This document shows positions 1 to 7,523 of a DNA stretch of 64,000 nucleotides, piece after piece. Location of the stretch: the NCBI GenBank assembly GCA_963803775.1, contig CAWDNS010000004.1, positions 248,001-312,000 on the forward strand, in the 5' to 3' direction. Each line of letters begins with the position of its first letter. The stretch's first letter is position 1. The notes under the pieces are model-generated. The model was not told the origin of the DNA. It saw only the letters and a program-made list of their open reading frames with translations, and searched no databases. Position numbers and translations under genes: made by a program. The DNA comes from JABCZH01 sp963803775. Lineage in GTDB: Bacteria > Acidobacteriota > Terriglobia > Terriglobales > Acidobacteriaceae.

Positions 1-698
1 GGAGACGGGTTTGCCGTATCTTTCTTATAAAAAAGGCTGTCATCGTACTGGCACTTGCTAGTGAGCATGAACAACTGGCCACTTTTTGGATAATCGGGCG
101 AGTTGCCGGTATTTGGGTCTGACGCGTTTTGGAACGTTCCAATGCTGCCGTCATTGCAGTTGCCACCGACGCCAGGATTGTTATCAACAACCCACGAGGA
201 GCTTTCTGCTATACGCATCACCCGAGTGGCATTGGTGGGGGCGGTCGGCGAGTTGAAGCCGGTTACGTTGATTTCATATGTCGCCGTGCTGAGAAGCGAA
301 CCGCTGGAGTCCCAGGCTTTTATGTAAACCGAGTGCGTGCCAGGCGCAACCACGACCCACGCATCCAGCAATGGGGCAAAGTTCTGATAGGCAATTTGAC
401 CATCGATATAGGCCACATATCCAGTGATCTCCGAGTCACTTTCAGCGGTGGCTTGAAAGTGAACTGGTGAGATCAAGTTAATGGTGCCGCCTCCCGACAA
501 GTCTGGTTCTTGTACTGAAACTGCAGTCACGGTTGCATGTGAGACCAAACTGTTCCAGAAAAAAGACATAACCCCTACGAATAGCACCGCCACCATGCGG
601 TATGCTGTGCGCGGTCTATGTGATTGATTCGCAGAAGCAGAAAAAGGAGAAAAAACTAGGATACAGGGATTCCCGTTGTTTTCGCGCCGTGAACTCAT
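1..698 (-). CDS. Secreted Ig-like domain protein, partial (C-terminus beyond window start)
   Basis: An open frame runs on the minus strand to base 1 without a stop, so the C-terminal part lies outside the window. The first in-frame ATG is at 698 with a weak GGGG upstream. A second ATG at 596 sits directly before the hydrophobic stretch VAVLFVGVMSFFW, which looks like a signal peptide or anchor. The mature part has the pattern of acidobacterial Ig-like domains: a 'SPVHFQATA' strand, then 'ITGYVAYIDG', then 'APGTHSVYIKAWDSSG'. These domains are usually found in secreted or surface proteins of unknown ligand. Cysteines appear in the region following the domain. Function beyond export and an Ig-like fold cannot be read from the sequence. 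The start choice is uncertain. Confidence 0.6.
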   Translation of the reverse strand, partial: MSSRRENNGNPCILVFSPFSASANQSHRPRTAYRMVAVLFVGVMSFFWNSLVSHATVTAVSVQEPDLSGGGTINLISPVHFQATAESDSEITGYVAYIDGQIAYQNFAPLLDAWVVVAPGTHSVYIKAWDSSGSLLSTATYEINVTGFNSPTAPTNATRVMRIAESSSWVVDNNPGVGGNCNDGSIGTFQNASDPNTGNSPDYPKSGQLFMLTSKCQYDDSLFYKKDTANPS

Positions 699-752
699 AA
701 ATTGCCCCAATCGCAATCAGATTTGTCCATACGGGGGAAGCTGTAGGCAAGC

Positions 753-768
753 TACAGTGAAGCCTGTA
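753..768. promoter_or_regulatory. Palindrome TACAG-N6-CTGTA, candidate operator
   Basis: A perfect inverted repeat TACAG-TGAAGC-CTGTA lies about 55 bases upstream of the longer start of the minus-strand Ig-like gene. Sites of the same design occur at 10916 and 25798, with a variant at 26227. The 16-base two-fold symmetry suits a dimeric HTH regulator such as the NarL-type proteins encoded in this window. The assignment is inference. Confidence 0.35.
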
Positions 769-800
769 GGGAGGCAATACAGCGAAAACCCTAGATTTCT

Positions 801-1043
801 GTGGAAATCTTCACTTTAGTAATAGGTGGAAGATCGATCCAAACTCGCCTTTGCCCAACGTTTCAGCCGGAAAGCCACGCGGCTGTGATAGCCCTTATAT
901 TCTCCAACTTCATCGAGATTCACCGTACACTGAGAACCAGTCTCGCGATGGCCGCTGGCGTCTCGGATCGGCTGTGGAGCGTGGAAGACCTCGTTGCTCT
1001 GTGGAAAGCCTACGAACAGCGGGGGTCGGAAAGAGCGGCGTAA
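801..1043 (+). pseudogene. IS1-family transposase, C-terminal remnant
   Basis: About 80 codons resemble the C-terminal end of IS1-type transposases. The telling part is 'NFIEIHRTLRTSLAMAAGVSD' followed by 'LWSVEDLVAL', which matches the usual 'YNFCRIHKTLR...AMEAGITDHVW' tail. The catalytic DDE core and the N-terminal half are absent, and no intact terminal repeats were seen. The first residues are probably unrelated sequence. It is a dead fragment showing an old insertion event. Confidence 0.7.
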
Positions 1044-1211
1044 GTGAAAGAGCATCGGGAAGAATGGGAACGTCTCTGCGAACAGGCTGCGACGGAGCAA
1101 GACCCCGTTAAACTGCTTAAACTCATCACCAGGATCAATGATCTTCTCATGGAAAAAGAGAACCGACTGCTACGCGAACGTCTTGGCGATAATCCACAGA
1201 TTTCAAAGTAG
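1044..1211 (+). CDS. Small conserved helical protein (55 aa)
   Basis: A GTG-started frame directly follows the stop of the transposase remnant. It encodes a charged, helix-rich peptide that begins VKEHREEWERLCEQAATEQD and includes 'LLKLITRINDLLMEKENRLL'. From memory, similar 50-70 residue proteins of unknown function are common in Acidobacteria. There is no clear ribosome binding site. No enzymatic motif is visible; a helical hairpin or coiled coil is the most that can be said. Confidence 0.5.
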   Translation: MKEHREEWERLCEQAATEQDPVKLLKLITRINDLLMEKENRLLRERLGDNPQISK

Positions 1212-1234
1212 CCCACACCTCCAAACGGGAAGGG

Positions 1235-2278
1235 TCAATTCCATGCCGTGGCAAGAAGTCGTTCGGCAAGGCTGGCCCCGCTGACGCCACCGGCAACCGG
1301 ACGCGGAAGCTCAACCGTCGCAGTCCGGCCCAGGAGTTTAGGATCCTGAACCTCCACGACGATCTGCTGCCTGAGAGGGAACACTTTGTTACCATCCACA
1401 ACCGCGTGGGCTACATTCAATCCCTTTCCCACACAGGTGTTGGCAAGAATCGAGGAATCCTCGATTACAGTGCCATCGTGAACATCGCAGTCGCGCTCCA
1501 GAGTGCTAAAGCGAGTGACCAGAGTATCGGCGCGAAGCTTCGCTCCGCTGCCCAGATACGCGGGAGCGACAATCCGCGCGCGACGATGCACCTGCGCACC
1601 ATCGTCTAACCAGACTCCCGGTTTCAGTTCGCGTCCCCGAGGACGGATCGAGCAGCGCGATAGAAAAGCGTCGATCACTAACTGGCGCAGATCGCTTGGT
1701 TCATCCAAGCGACGGACATAACCTGGTAGCGCGTAAGGCCTGGCACACAGGTCTTCGCGATACAGCAGCCGCGGCAACCCCAGTCGTCGCATATTGCGCG
1801 CTTCGCCAGCCTCGATGATCCAGGAATCCATGGCTTCACCGTCCTTTGTGAGGACTGTGATTCCCTGCTTTGTGCCTCGATGAAATCGAATGAGATCTGC
1901 CAAGTCAAGTTCCGCATAAGCCCCGAGTCTGGACAGCAGGATGAGTTCAACGCCGTGTTGAACATATTCGCGCAGGACGCATTCAGCCGCCGACCACAAG
2001 TCAGTTTGCAGCGCAACCGTGTTGATGGTTGTTGCTGGTGTAGCTGACATCCGTGCCAAATGCGAAAATTCATCCTTGATCACGACGGTTATAAGTTCTA
2101 CTCCGTCGTGCCGAAGTTTCTGGACTACGCGGTCAAGGACGGACTGACCCAGCAATTCCACGCACGCAATGGGATTCCCTCCCAGGATTCCGGGTTCAGT
2201 CATTCGTCCCCGGAAATCACGGGTGGCGTTGTGCTCTTGAGAACTTCGTTCTACCACTAGAATTGCGCCAGCTAACAT
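1235..2278 (-). CDS. NDP-sugar pyrophosphorylase-like protein with left-handed beta-helix tail
   Basis: The 347-residue protein has the layout of mannose-1-phosphate guanylyltransferase or GlmU-like proteins: an N-terminal Rossmann-like transferase region (about 1-220) and a C-terminal hexapeptide-type region (about 225-310) with repeats such as 'GAQVHRRARIVAPAYLG' and 'DGTVIEDSSILANTCVG'. The usual nucleotide-binding loop (GGxGTRLxP...KP) is missing. Only 'NPIACVELLGQSVLDRV' aligns with the region after it. This suggests a non-catalytic or altered-substrate relative, perhaps regulatory. It lies upstream of nothing on its strand except possibly the otsAB block 390 bases away, so a sugar-metabolism role fits but is inferred. 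Confidence 0.7.
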   Translation of the reverse strand: MLAGAILVVERSSQEHNATRDFRGRMTEPGILGGNPIACVELLGQSVLDRVVQKLRHDGVELITVVIKDEFSHLARMSATPATTINTVALQTDLWSAAECVLREYVQHGVELILLSRLGAYAELDLADLIRFHRGTKQGITVLTKDGEAMDSWIIEAGEARNMRRLGLPRLLYREDLCARPYALPGYVRRLDEPSDLRQLVIDAFLSRCSIRPRGRELKPGVWLDDGAQVHRRARIVAPAYLGSGAKLRADTLVTRFSTLERDCDVHDGTVIEDSSILANTCVGKGLNVAHAVVDGNKVFPLRQQIVVEVQDPKLLGRTATVELPRPVAGGVSGASLAERLLATAWN

Positions 2279-2482
2279 CCCGTTCCCTCTATACTAAGAA
2301 ATACCGTTACCGCAAATTCTCGCTCTGGCGGGTTACGCATCTCCGCGATTTACCAGACTAGGGTAAGTGGCAATGCCAGACCATCCCGTGTAGCCCCTAT
2401 TTCATCAGCCACTTTGCTGTAGATCATTTGTGCAAAAGTTTGCGTGTCAGGGGGCTCATGGAAGGGCGCTGTCCGAGTGCCA

Positions 2483-2656
2483 TTAAGAATATTGGAATAG
2501 AAGCAACCAGCGCTTCGCATTCGTAGTCATCAAGAAATTCTCGGATAGGTTAGCCGCCTTCTCCCTGCCGATACGCAAAAGATGTTCGGAAGTATCGAAA
2601 TAGAAGGGCTTCTTCAACTTTCGCATTTGCCTGTTCTCGACGTGTTCTTCACTCAT
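2483..2656 (-). CDS. Possible small ORF downstream of otsB (57 aa)
   Basis: The 386-base gap between the two sugar genes holds one small frame. It starts at ATG 2656, eight bases after the otsB stop on the same strand, and begins MSEEHVENRQMRKLKKPFYF. Part-way through, another frame reads more like protein ('FLDDYECEALVASIPIFLMALG') and continues past the stop, so the gene may carry a frameshift near 2530. No family is recognised. The position suggests co-transcription with otsAB. Confidence 0.3.
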   Translation of the reverse strand: MSEEHVENRQMRKLKKPFYFDTSEHLLRIGREKAANLSENFLMTTNAKRWLLLFQYS

Positions 2657-2664
2657 AATTCGTC

Positions 2665-3465
2665 TTAAGTAGGTCGCCTTCCGTAACAGGCATCCATCCA
2701 GCGCGTCAGGAAATCCAGCAGCTCATCCGGTGGGCGGAGCCAAAACTGTGCCGAAGTCTTTCGCCATTCGGCGCGCACCAGCACGCTCAACCCTCGGTCG
2801 CCGAGGGCATTAAACGCTCGCTCATCCGTAATATCGTCCCCTAGGTAAGCGATGGGGGCGTCACTCGTCATCTCCTCAGCGACGGTTCGAACCGCATCCC
2901 CTTTGTCGAGATCGGGCATGCACATTTCCACGCCACCATCGAATTCCATAATCGACATCAGCGCACCCTGCGCGATTGAGAACCAACCCTGTAAGACTTG
3001 ATGACGGATTTCTGACGCTCTGGCCTCCTCCAGCCCTCGCCAATGCACCGCGATGCTCCCGGGTTTGTGCTCGCCGTGAGCTTGCAATCCATGGGTAGTA
3101 AGCCATCGATCGGCCTCGGTCAATGCACTCGATATGTTCTCGTCCATGAGGGGGATTTCATAGACGCCGTCGGGCGACAAGTGTTCGAGGCCGTATACAC
3201 CCCAAACTTCGGGATGAGGATGAATTCCAAGCAGCGCGACTACTTCGGTAGCACTCCTGCCGGTCACGATGACCACTCGGGTCCGTCCCGACGCCATGAT
3301 TTCCTGCAATGTCGGAACCACCCCTGGGTAGGGCAACGCTTCTTGGCGATCAATAGAAAATGGGGCCAGGGTACCGTCGTAATCGAGCAGGAGCGCCGAG
3401 CGATCCGACTCCGCCACTTTAGCGATGAATTGGTCAAGTTCGAGTTGGTCCTCTGTCACTGACAA
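2665..3465 (-). CDS. otsB: Trehalose-6-phosphate phosphatase
   Basis: This 266-residue HAD-superfamily protein removes phosphate from trehalose-6-phosphate to give trehalose. HAD motif I is 'LLLDYDGTLAPF' with D28 and D30 as nucleophile and acid/base. Motif III is around 'DKGDAVRTV', and motif IV is 'YLGDDITDERAF', binding magnesium. Length and motif order match OtsB. The start is a TTG at 3465 preceded by GAGGAG at 5 bases, 13 bases after the otsA stop, so the two are an operon. The pair makes the compatible solute trehalose from UDP-glucose and glucose-6-phosphate. Confidence 0.92.
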   Translation of the reverse strand: MSVTEDQLELDQFIAKVAESDRSALLLDYDGTLAPFSIDRQEALPYPGVVPTLQEIMASGRTRVVIVTGRSATEVVALLGIHPHPEVWGVYGLEHLSPDGVYEIPLMDENISSALTEADRWLTTHGLQAHGEHKPGSIAVHWRGLEEARASEIRHQVLQGWFSIAQGALMSIMEFDGGVEMCMPDLDKGDAVRTVAEEMTSDAPIAYLGDDITDERAFNALGDRGLSVLVRAEWRKTSAQFWLRPPDELLDFLTRWMDACYGRRPT

Positions 3466-3478
3466 TAGTTCTCCTCAG

Positions 3479-5776
3479 TTAAGCCACCGGTGCCAGCATG
3501 ATGGACTTCTCAGTTACCGGATGCTCGGCGTCTAATCGCAGCTCGCACAACTCACCAATCAGCGTGCCTGCCCAGCGGTAGACGTTATTTTCCCGGACAA
3601 TTTTACGCATGCGATGCATGCGCTCCCGTACTTCTTCCGGAGCCATCTCCAATGCAACTCGAATTGCTTCCGCGGTCTGATCAATGTCGTACGGATTCAC
3701 CAAGAGCGCATCTTGCAGCTCCCGGGCCGCACCAGTGAAACGGCTGAGGATGAGAACTCCGCGATCATCGTGCCGGGCCGCCAGGAATTCCTTGGCCACC
3801 AGGTTCATGCCATCGTGCAGGGAGGTGACCAAACACAAGTCGGCGATCCGGTAATAATCCTGGATCTCGTCGTGGTTGTGCTGTGTTTTGAGCAAAACAA
3901 TAGGTTTCCAACTGTCGGTGTGAAAACGCCAGTTGATTCGCTCCGCCTCCGCTTCCATCTCGTTGAACAGATCGTGATAGCGCTTGATGTGGGTACGGCT
4001 GGGAGCCCCGATCTGCACAAAAGTAAACTGTCCCTGATAGTTGGGATATCTCTCCAGAAAACGTTCGATGGCCGCAAAGCGTTCCAGAATGCCTTTGGTG
4101 TAGTCGACGCGATCGACGCCGAGACCGATAAAGGCCGCATCGGTAGACAGCGTTTTTAACATCGCAGCGCGGTCGAGCGTGTCGGGAGTCTCGCTATCCC
4201 CCACTGACGGCTCATCCGCGAAGTCGACGCTGATGGGGAAGGGCTTGACCGCAGTGAGATGGCCAACCCGCCGCACGGAAAAATGCTCCCAATCGATGCG
4301 CGATTCCAGTGCCCTATCCACTGTCTGCAAGAAATTAGTGCAGTGGGACTGAATGTGAAAACCGATCAGGTCCGCGCCTAGCAACCCATCGAGCAATTCC
4401 CGCTGCCAGGGACAAATGGCGAAGGCCTCGGGGTTTGGCCACGGGATATGCCAGAAAATTGCGACTCGCGCACCCGACCGCTGTCGCTTGATCAGCCTGG
4501 GCAGCAGTGCGAAGTGATAATCCTGAAGCAATACGACCGGATTCGTAACGTCCTTAATCTCATCCAGTACCGCTTCGGCAAACTTCTGGTTCACCGCTTG
4601 GTAGTGTTCCCAGTCAGACGCCCGAAACAGCGGCCGGGTATGCGCGATGTGGCAGAGTGGCCAGAGACCCTCATTGGCAAATCCGTAGTAGTAACCTTCT
4701 TCTTCATCCTTGGTCAGCCACACTCGACGGAGCGTGTAGTGGGGATCGTCCGGAGGCACGCGCAAACAGTCGTGCTGATCCACAGTCAGCGTATCGGCGT
4801 CTCCGCTGCCATGTGCAATCCATGTGCCGTCGCAAGCGCGAAGCACCGGTTCCAGAGCCGTGACCAAACCGCTCGGCGGCACCACCACCTGCCACGACTT
4901 GCCCTGCCGTACATGCATGTAGGGCTCGCGATTGGATACCGCAATTAGGCGTCCTCCGTCCAACCGCGAGCGCACATGCACGGCAAGCCGATCGGCTGTC
5001 CACTGCGCGACCGAGGCATCCCGCAGTCGTGCTTCATTTTCGGCTGCGGATCGCGCCTGGTTCAGGCTCTCCGCCAGTGTGGCAACCTCTCGCGCAAGTG
5101 GGCGGAACAGTTGCAAGTCGGGCGCATTTTGCCTGGAAGAGACTCTTCCAGTGCGGAGTGCGCGCATCCACTGGGCGGTCCGCGCAATCGGTCCGGCGAT
5201 ACTCCAACGCACGATGAGAAGCGTGATTACAGTGATAAGAAAAACATAGACCAACGCGCTCAAAAACATGTCCCGCCAAATTCGGCGAGCTTCCGCTGGA
5301 ATGTATCCAGTGTCGTGCACGATTGCGAGGGCGCCGATGACGGCCTCGTCCTGATCCGGCCGGTGGAGTGGCACAACGTAGATGTGAAGGTGTGCCGTCC
5401 CCAGTTTCTGGAAAACTCCGACGCCGTGATTGTCGTGTACCGCCTGCGACACAATTTGCGGCGCAACCGTCAGGATCGAAGCCAAGTCCGGGGTCGCCAG
5501 GATGGGTTTGTTTTGTTGATCGTAAACCGCGATTCCAACCAGGTGCTCGCGATTACCAAAACGCTCCACGGTGCGTTGCAATGCCCGCGTGGAACCTTTC
5601 TCCAAATCATGCTCGACATTCCCCGCAAGACTTTCGCCTAGCACCTCGGCGCGCCGTTCCAGATCTTTGCGCAATCCACGGCGCTCAGCCAGCACTTGAT
5701 AATAGGCAAAGGAAAGAGACGCCAGGGTTATCCCCAGGATGAGTGCCACAATCAGCCGAGCGCTCAGCAATCGCAT
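3479..5776 (-). CDS. otsA: Membrane-anchored trehalose-6-phosphate synthase with sensor/HAMP N-terminus
   Basis: The 765-residue protein joins a sensor-like front end to a GT20 synthase. Residues about 7-27 form a membrane helix, about 28-165 an extracytoplasmic region, about 167-190 a second helix ('LSALVYVFLITVITLLIV'), and about 190-245 a HAMP-like linker. The glycosyltransferase starts near 275 with 'LIAVSNREPY' and contains 'PPSGLVTALEPV', 'FWHIPWPNPEAF', 'GVDRVDYTKGILERF' and 'SLHDGMNLVAKEF', the usual donor and acceptor site segments. Classical OtsA is about 470 residues and soluble. The architecture suggests that synthase activity or location responds to an envelope stimulus such as osmotic stress. 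otsB follows 13 bases downstream. Regulation by the HAMP module is inference. Confidence 0.9.
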   Translation of the reverse strand: MRLLSARLIVALILGITLASLSFAYYQVLAERRGLRKDLERRAEVLGESLAGNVEHDLEKGSTRALQRTVERFGNREHLVGIAVYDQQNKPILATPDLASILTVAPQIVSQAVHDNHGVGVFQKLGTAHLHIYVVPLHRPDQDEAVIGALAIVHDTGYIPAEARRIWRDMFLSALVYVFLITVITLLIVRWSIAGPIARTAQWMRALRTGRVSSRQNAPDLQLFRPLAREVATLAESLNQARSAAENEARLRDASVAQWTADRLAVHVRSRLDGGRLIAVSNREPYMHVRQGKSWQVVVPPSGLVTALEPVLRACDGTWIAHGSGDADTLTVDQHDCLRVPPDDPHYTLRRVWLTKDEEEGYYYGFANEGLWPLCHIAHTRPLFRASDWEHYQAVNQKFAEAVLDEIKDVTNPVVLLQDYHFALLPRLIKRQRSGARVAIFWHIPWPNPEAFAICPWQRELLDGLLGADLIGFHIQSHCTNFLQTVDRALESRIDWEHFSVRRVGHLTAVKPFPISVDFADEPSVGDSETPDTLDRAAMLKTLSTDAAFIGLGVDRVDYTKGILERFAAIERFLERYPNYQGQFTFVQIGAPSRTHIKRYHDLFNEMEAEAERINWRFHTDSWKPIVLLKTQHNHDEIQDYYRIADLCLVTSLHDGMNLVAKEFLAARHDDRGVLILSRFTGAARELQDALLVNPYDIDQTAEAIRVALEMAPEEVRERMHRMRKIVRENNVYRWAGTLIGELCELRLDAEHPVTEKSIMLAPVA

Positions 5777-5872
5777 GTCTCTTACCCTCCGTCTGGATGC
5801 TTGCCGCGCCCTTTATTCGCGGTGCGGCATGCCATTTGACGCCGGCACGGACAAACGCCAATGAACCTGTCA

Positions 5873-6268
5873 TCAACTTCGAACCACTCCCTGTTGCGTG
5901 GCGCGTATGACCATCCACTGCACATCTTTAGCCGAGCATGGATTAGGGATAACGCCGAACGCCCCGAGCGCCATCGCTTCTCGAAATACAAAGTCTTGGT
6001 CCCCGTCTGAAATCATCACAACTATGGGGACCTTGGAATGGTGCCCAAAGACCGAAAGGAGCCCAACATAAGTTCCCTCCTTGAAACGGTCTTCGCAGAA
6101 GACAAGAGCGAAATCCCTTTTTGTCAAAAGATCTTCCGCCTCCCGCACCGAGGAACACACCACTGTGTCGAACATCCAGTTTCGGACGGCATTTTCGATC
6201 ACCTGACTATTGGCCGCTCTTGAACATACGACCAAGACTCGTCGAGTAACATCGGTATGGGCCTGCAT
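5873..6268 (-). CDS. Receiver-like protein lacking canonical phosphorylation residues
   Basis: A 131-residue stand-alone domain has the size and hydrophobic pattern of a response regulator receiver. The residues that make phosphorylation work are changed. The acidic pair after beta-1 reads 'VLVVCSRAA' instead of VDDD. The phosphoacceptor position in 'ALVFCEDRF' aligns best to Glu, followed by Asp. The conserved Lys before Pro reads 'IPNPCS', with Asn. A Glu here can mimic a permanently phosphorylated state, or the protein may be a pseudo-receiver used for binding. It lies 96 bases upstream of otsA on the same strand, so it may be co-transcribed with the trehalose genes. Confidence 0.65.
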   Translation of the reverse strand: MQAHTDVTRRVLVVCSRAANSQVIENAVRNWMFDTVVCSSVREAEDLLTKRDFALVFCEDRFKEGTYVGLLSVFGHHSKVPIVVMISDGDQDFVFREAMALGAFGVIPNPCSAKDVQWMVIRATQQGVVRS

Positions 6269-6445
6269 GCGCCTCTAGCTAGTTTCGATTTGACGTTCGA
6301 TTTGTCGCCTCCATTCACCCTACTCAACCCAGCCGAGAATCGGAATCCGGTAAAGCCCTTAGAAGGTCACTGGAGCTGACCCTACTGGTAGTCGTGAAAC
6401 AACCGATATTTCTGTTCTCCGGGTTTGAGCCTCTTAATGCGGCGC

Positions 6446-7192
6446 TTAGAAGACCTGCACCAGGCCGTTACGTACGGCGTAGAGGGTCAAGTCCGCAACC
6501 GAATGTAGATCGAGTTTGCGCATGATATTGGTTCGGTGAGTTTCTGTCGTCTTCACACTCAGATTCAAAGCTGCCGCTATTTCCTTGTTGGTTTTTCCTT
6601 CCGCCAGCAGCTGTACGACCTCCTTCTCGCGTGGGGTAAGGCGATTCCGCCGGAGAGGCACTGCCATGTGGGGATTTAGATAGCCCTCGAGCACCAGTTC
6701 GGCCACGCGAGAGTTGAAAAAAGTACCGTGCCGTTGCAAGGCTTCGACAGCTGACACAAGATCCCGGCCAGCGTCAGATTTAGACAGGAAACCCCGAGCT
6801 CCCACCTCCAGAGCATTTCGTACCACCAGTTCGGAATCGTGCATGGTCAGTACGAGAACGGCGGTCAGCGGACAATTCGCAAGAATCTGCCGCGCGGCGT
6901 CGAGGCCATTGAGTGCGGGCATTCCGATGTCAAGCAGGACGAGGTCCGGCTTCACCGCAACGCTGCGTTCTACCGCTTCGCGCCCGTCTTTAGCTTCGCC
7001 GCATACCTCCCATCCCGGGTGATTGTCCAGTAATGCTCGGATTCCCTGGCGCACAATCTCATGGTCATCCGCAACGATGATGCGAAATCTAGTCGTTTTA
7101 TTAACCAAGGCAGGTGGTGGCATCCCCGGAGTTGCGACACTCGAAAGCTCATGGCTTCGTTCTGCGCTGAACAGGTGATTGGAGGGCGCCAT
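6446..7192 (-). CDS. NarL/FixJ-type response regulator
   Basis: This is a DNA-binding response regulator of 248 residues from the ATG at 7192, chosen because AAGGAGGT lies eight bases upstream. A longer frame exists but lacks this signal. The receiver starts near residue 36 ('RIIVADDHEIVRQG'), with phosphoacceptor Asp in 'LVLLDIGMPALNG' and the Lys in 'FLSKSDAGRD'. The LuxR-type HTH is 'LTPREKEVVQLLAEG' through 'KTTETHRTNIMRKL'. It closely resembles the regulator at 24589. No kinase is directly adjacent; the kinases at 14987 and 17403 are candidates. It is divergent from the MscS-type gene. Confidence 0.9.
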   Translation of the reverse strand: MAPSNHLFSAERSHELSSVATPGMPPPALVNKTTRFRIIVADDHEIVRQGIRALLDNHPGWEVCGEAKDGREAVERSVAVKPDLVLLDIGMPALNGLDAARQILANCPLTAVLVLTMHDSELVVRNALEVGARGFLSKSDAGRDLVSAVEALQRHGTFFNSRVAELVLEGYLNPHMAVPLRRNRLTPREKEVVQLLAEGKTNKEIAAALNLSVKTTETHRTNIMRKLDLHSVADLTLYAVRNGLVQVF

Positions 7193-7523
7193 TGTGTTAT
7201 ACCTCCTTGCCGCTTGTAGCCGGGATCCATTTGAGGACTGAATAAGATCCCTTAGAGCAAACCGTTTGCCAAACCGGAGTCCTAAGTCTTTCACGAACTT
7301 GGCCCTACAGGGATCCTTTAAGGATCTCCGAATAAGCATTTTTTTCAGTGTCCTTGGACGCCTGATCCAGCCACGGTGTCGCCCCCATACGACTGATTCC
7401 ATGACTAGCTACAAGGATCACCTTATTAGCTTGCACCGGCTTCTACGACTAATCTGCGGTTATCACATCAGGAATGTTTGTGCGAAGAAGTTGCTGTTTG
7501 ACCACCTAAGACGATCGCAAATA
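7193..7523. other. Divergent intergenic region between regulator and MscS-type channel
   Basis: About 330 bases separate the two start codons. It must hold the promoters for both divergent genes. The only element I can define is the strong Shine-Dalgarno of the regulator at about 7201-7208. The frame of the channel gene stays open through this stretch, but its translation is not protein-like. Confidence 0.4.

Noticed and set aside
3614..5641. Plus-strand ORFs of 166-221 residues opposite otsA
   Set aside because: No protein-like pattern or ribosome site; otsA on the other strand is unambiguous across the whole stretch.
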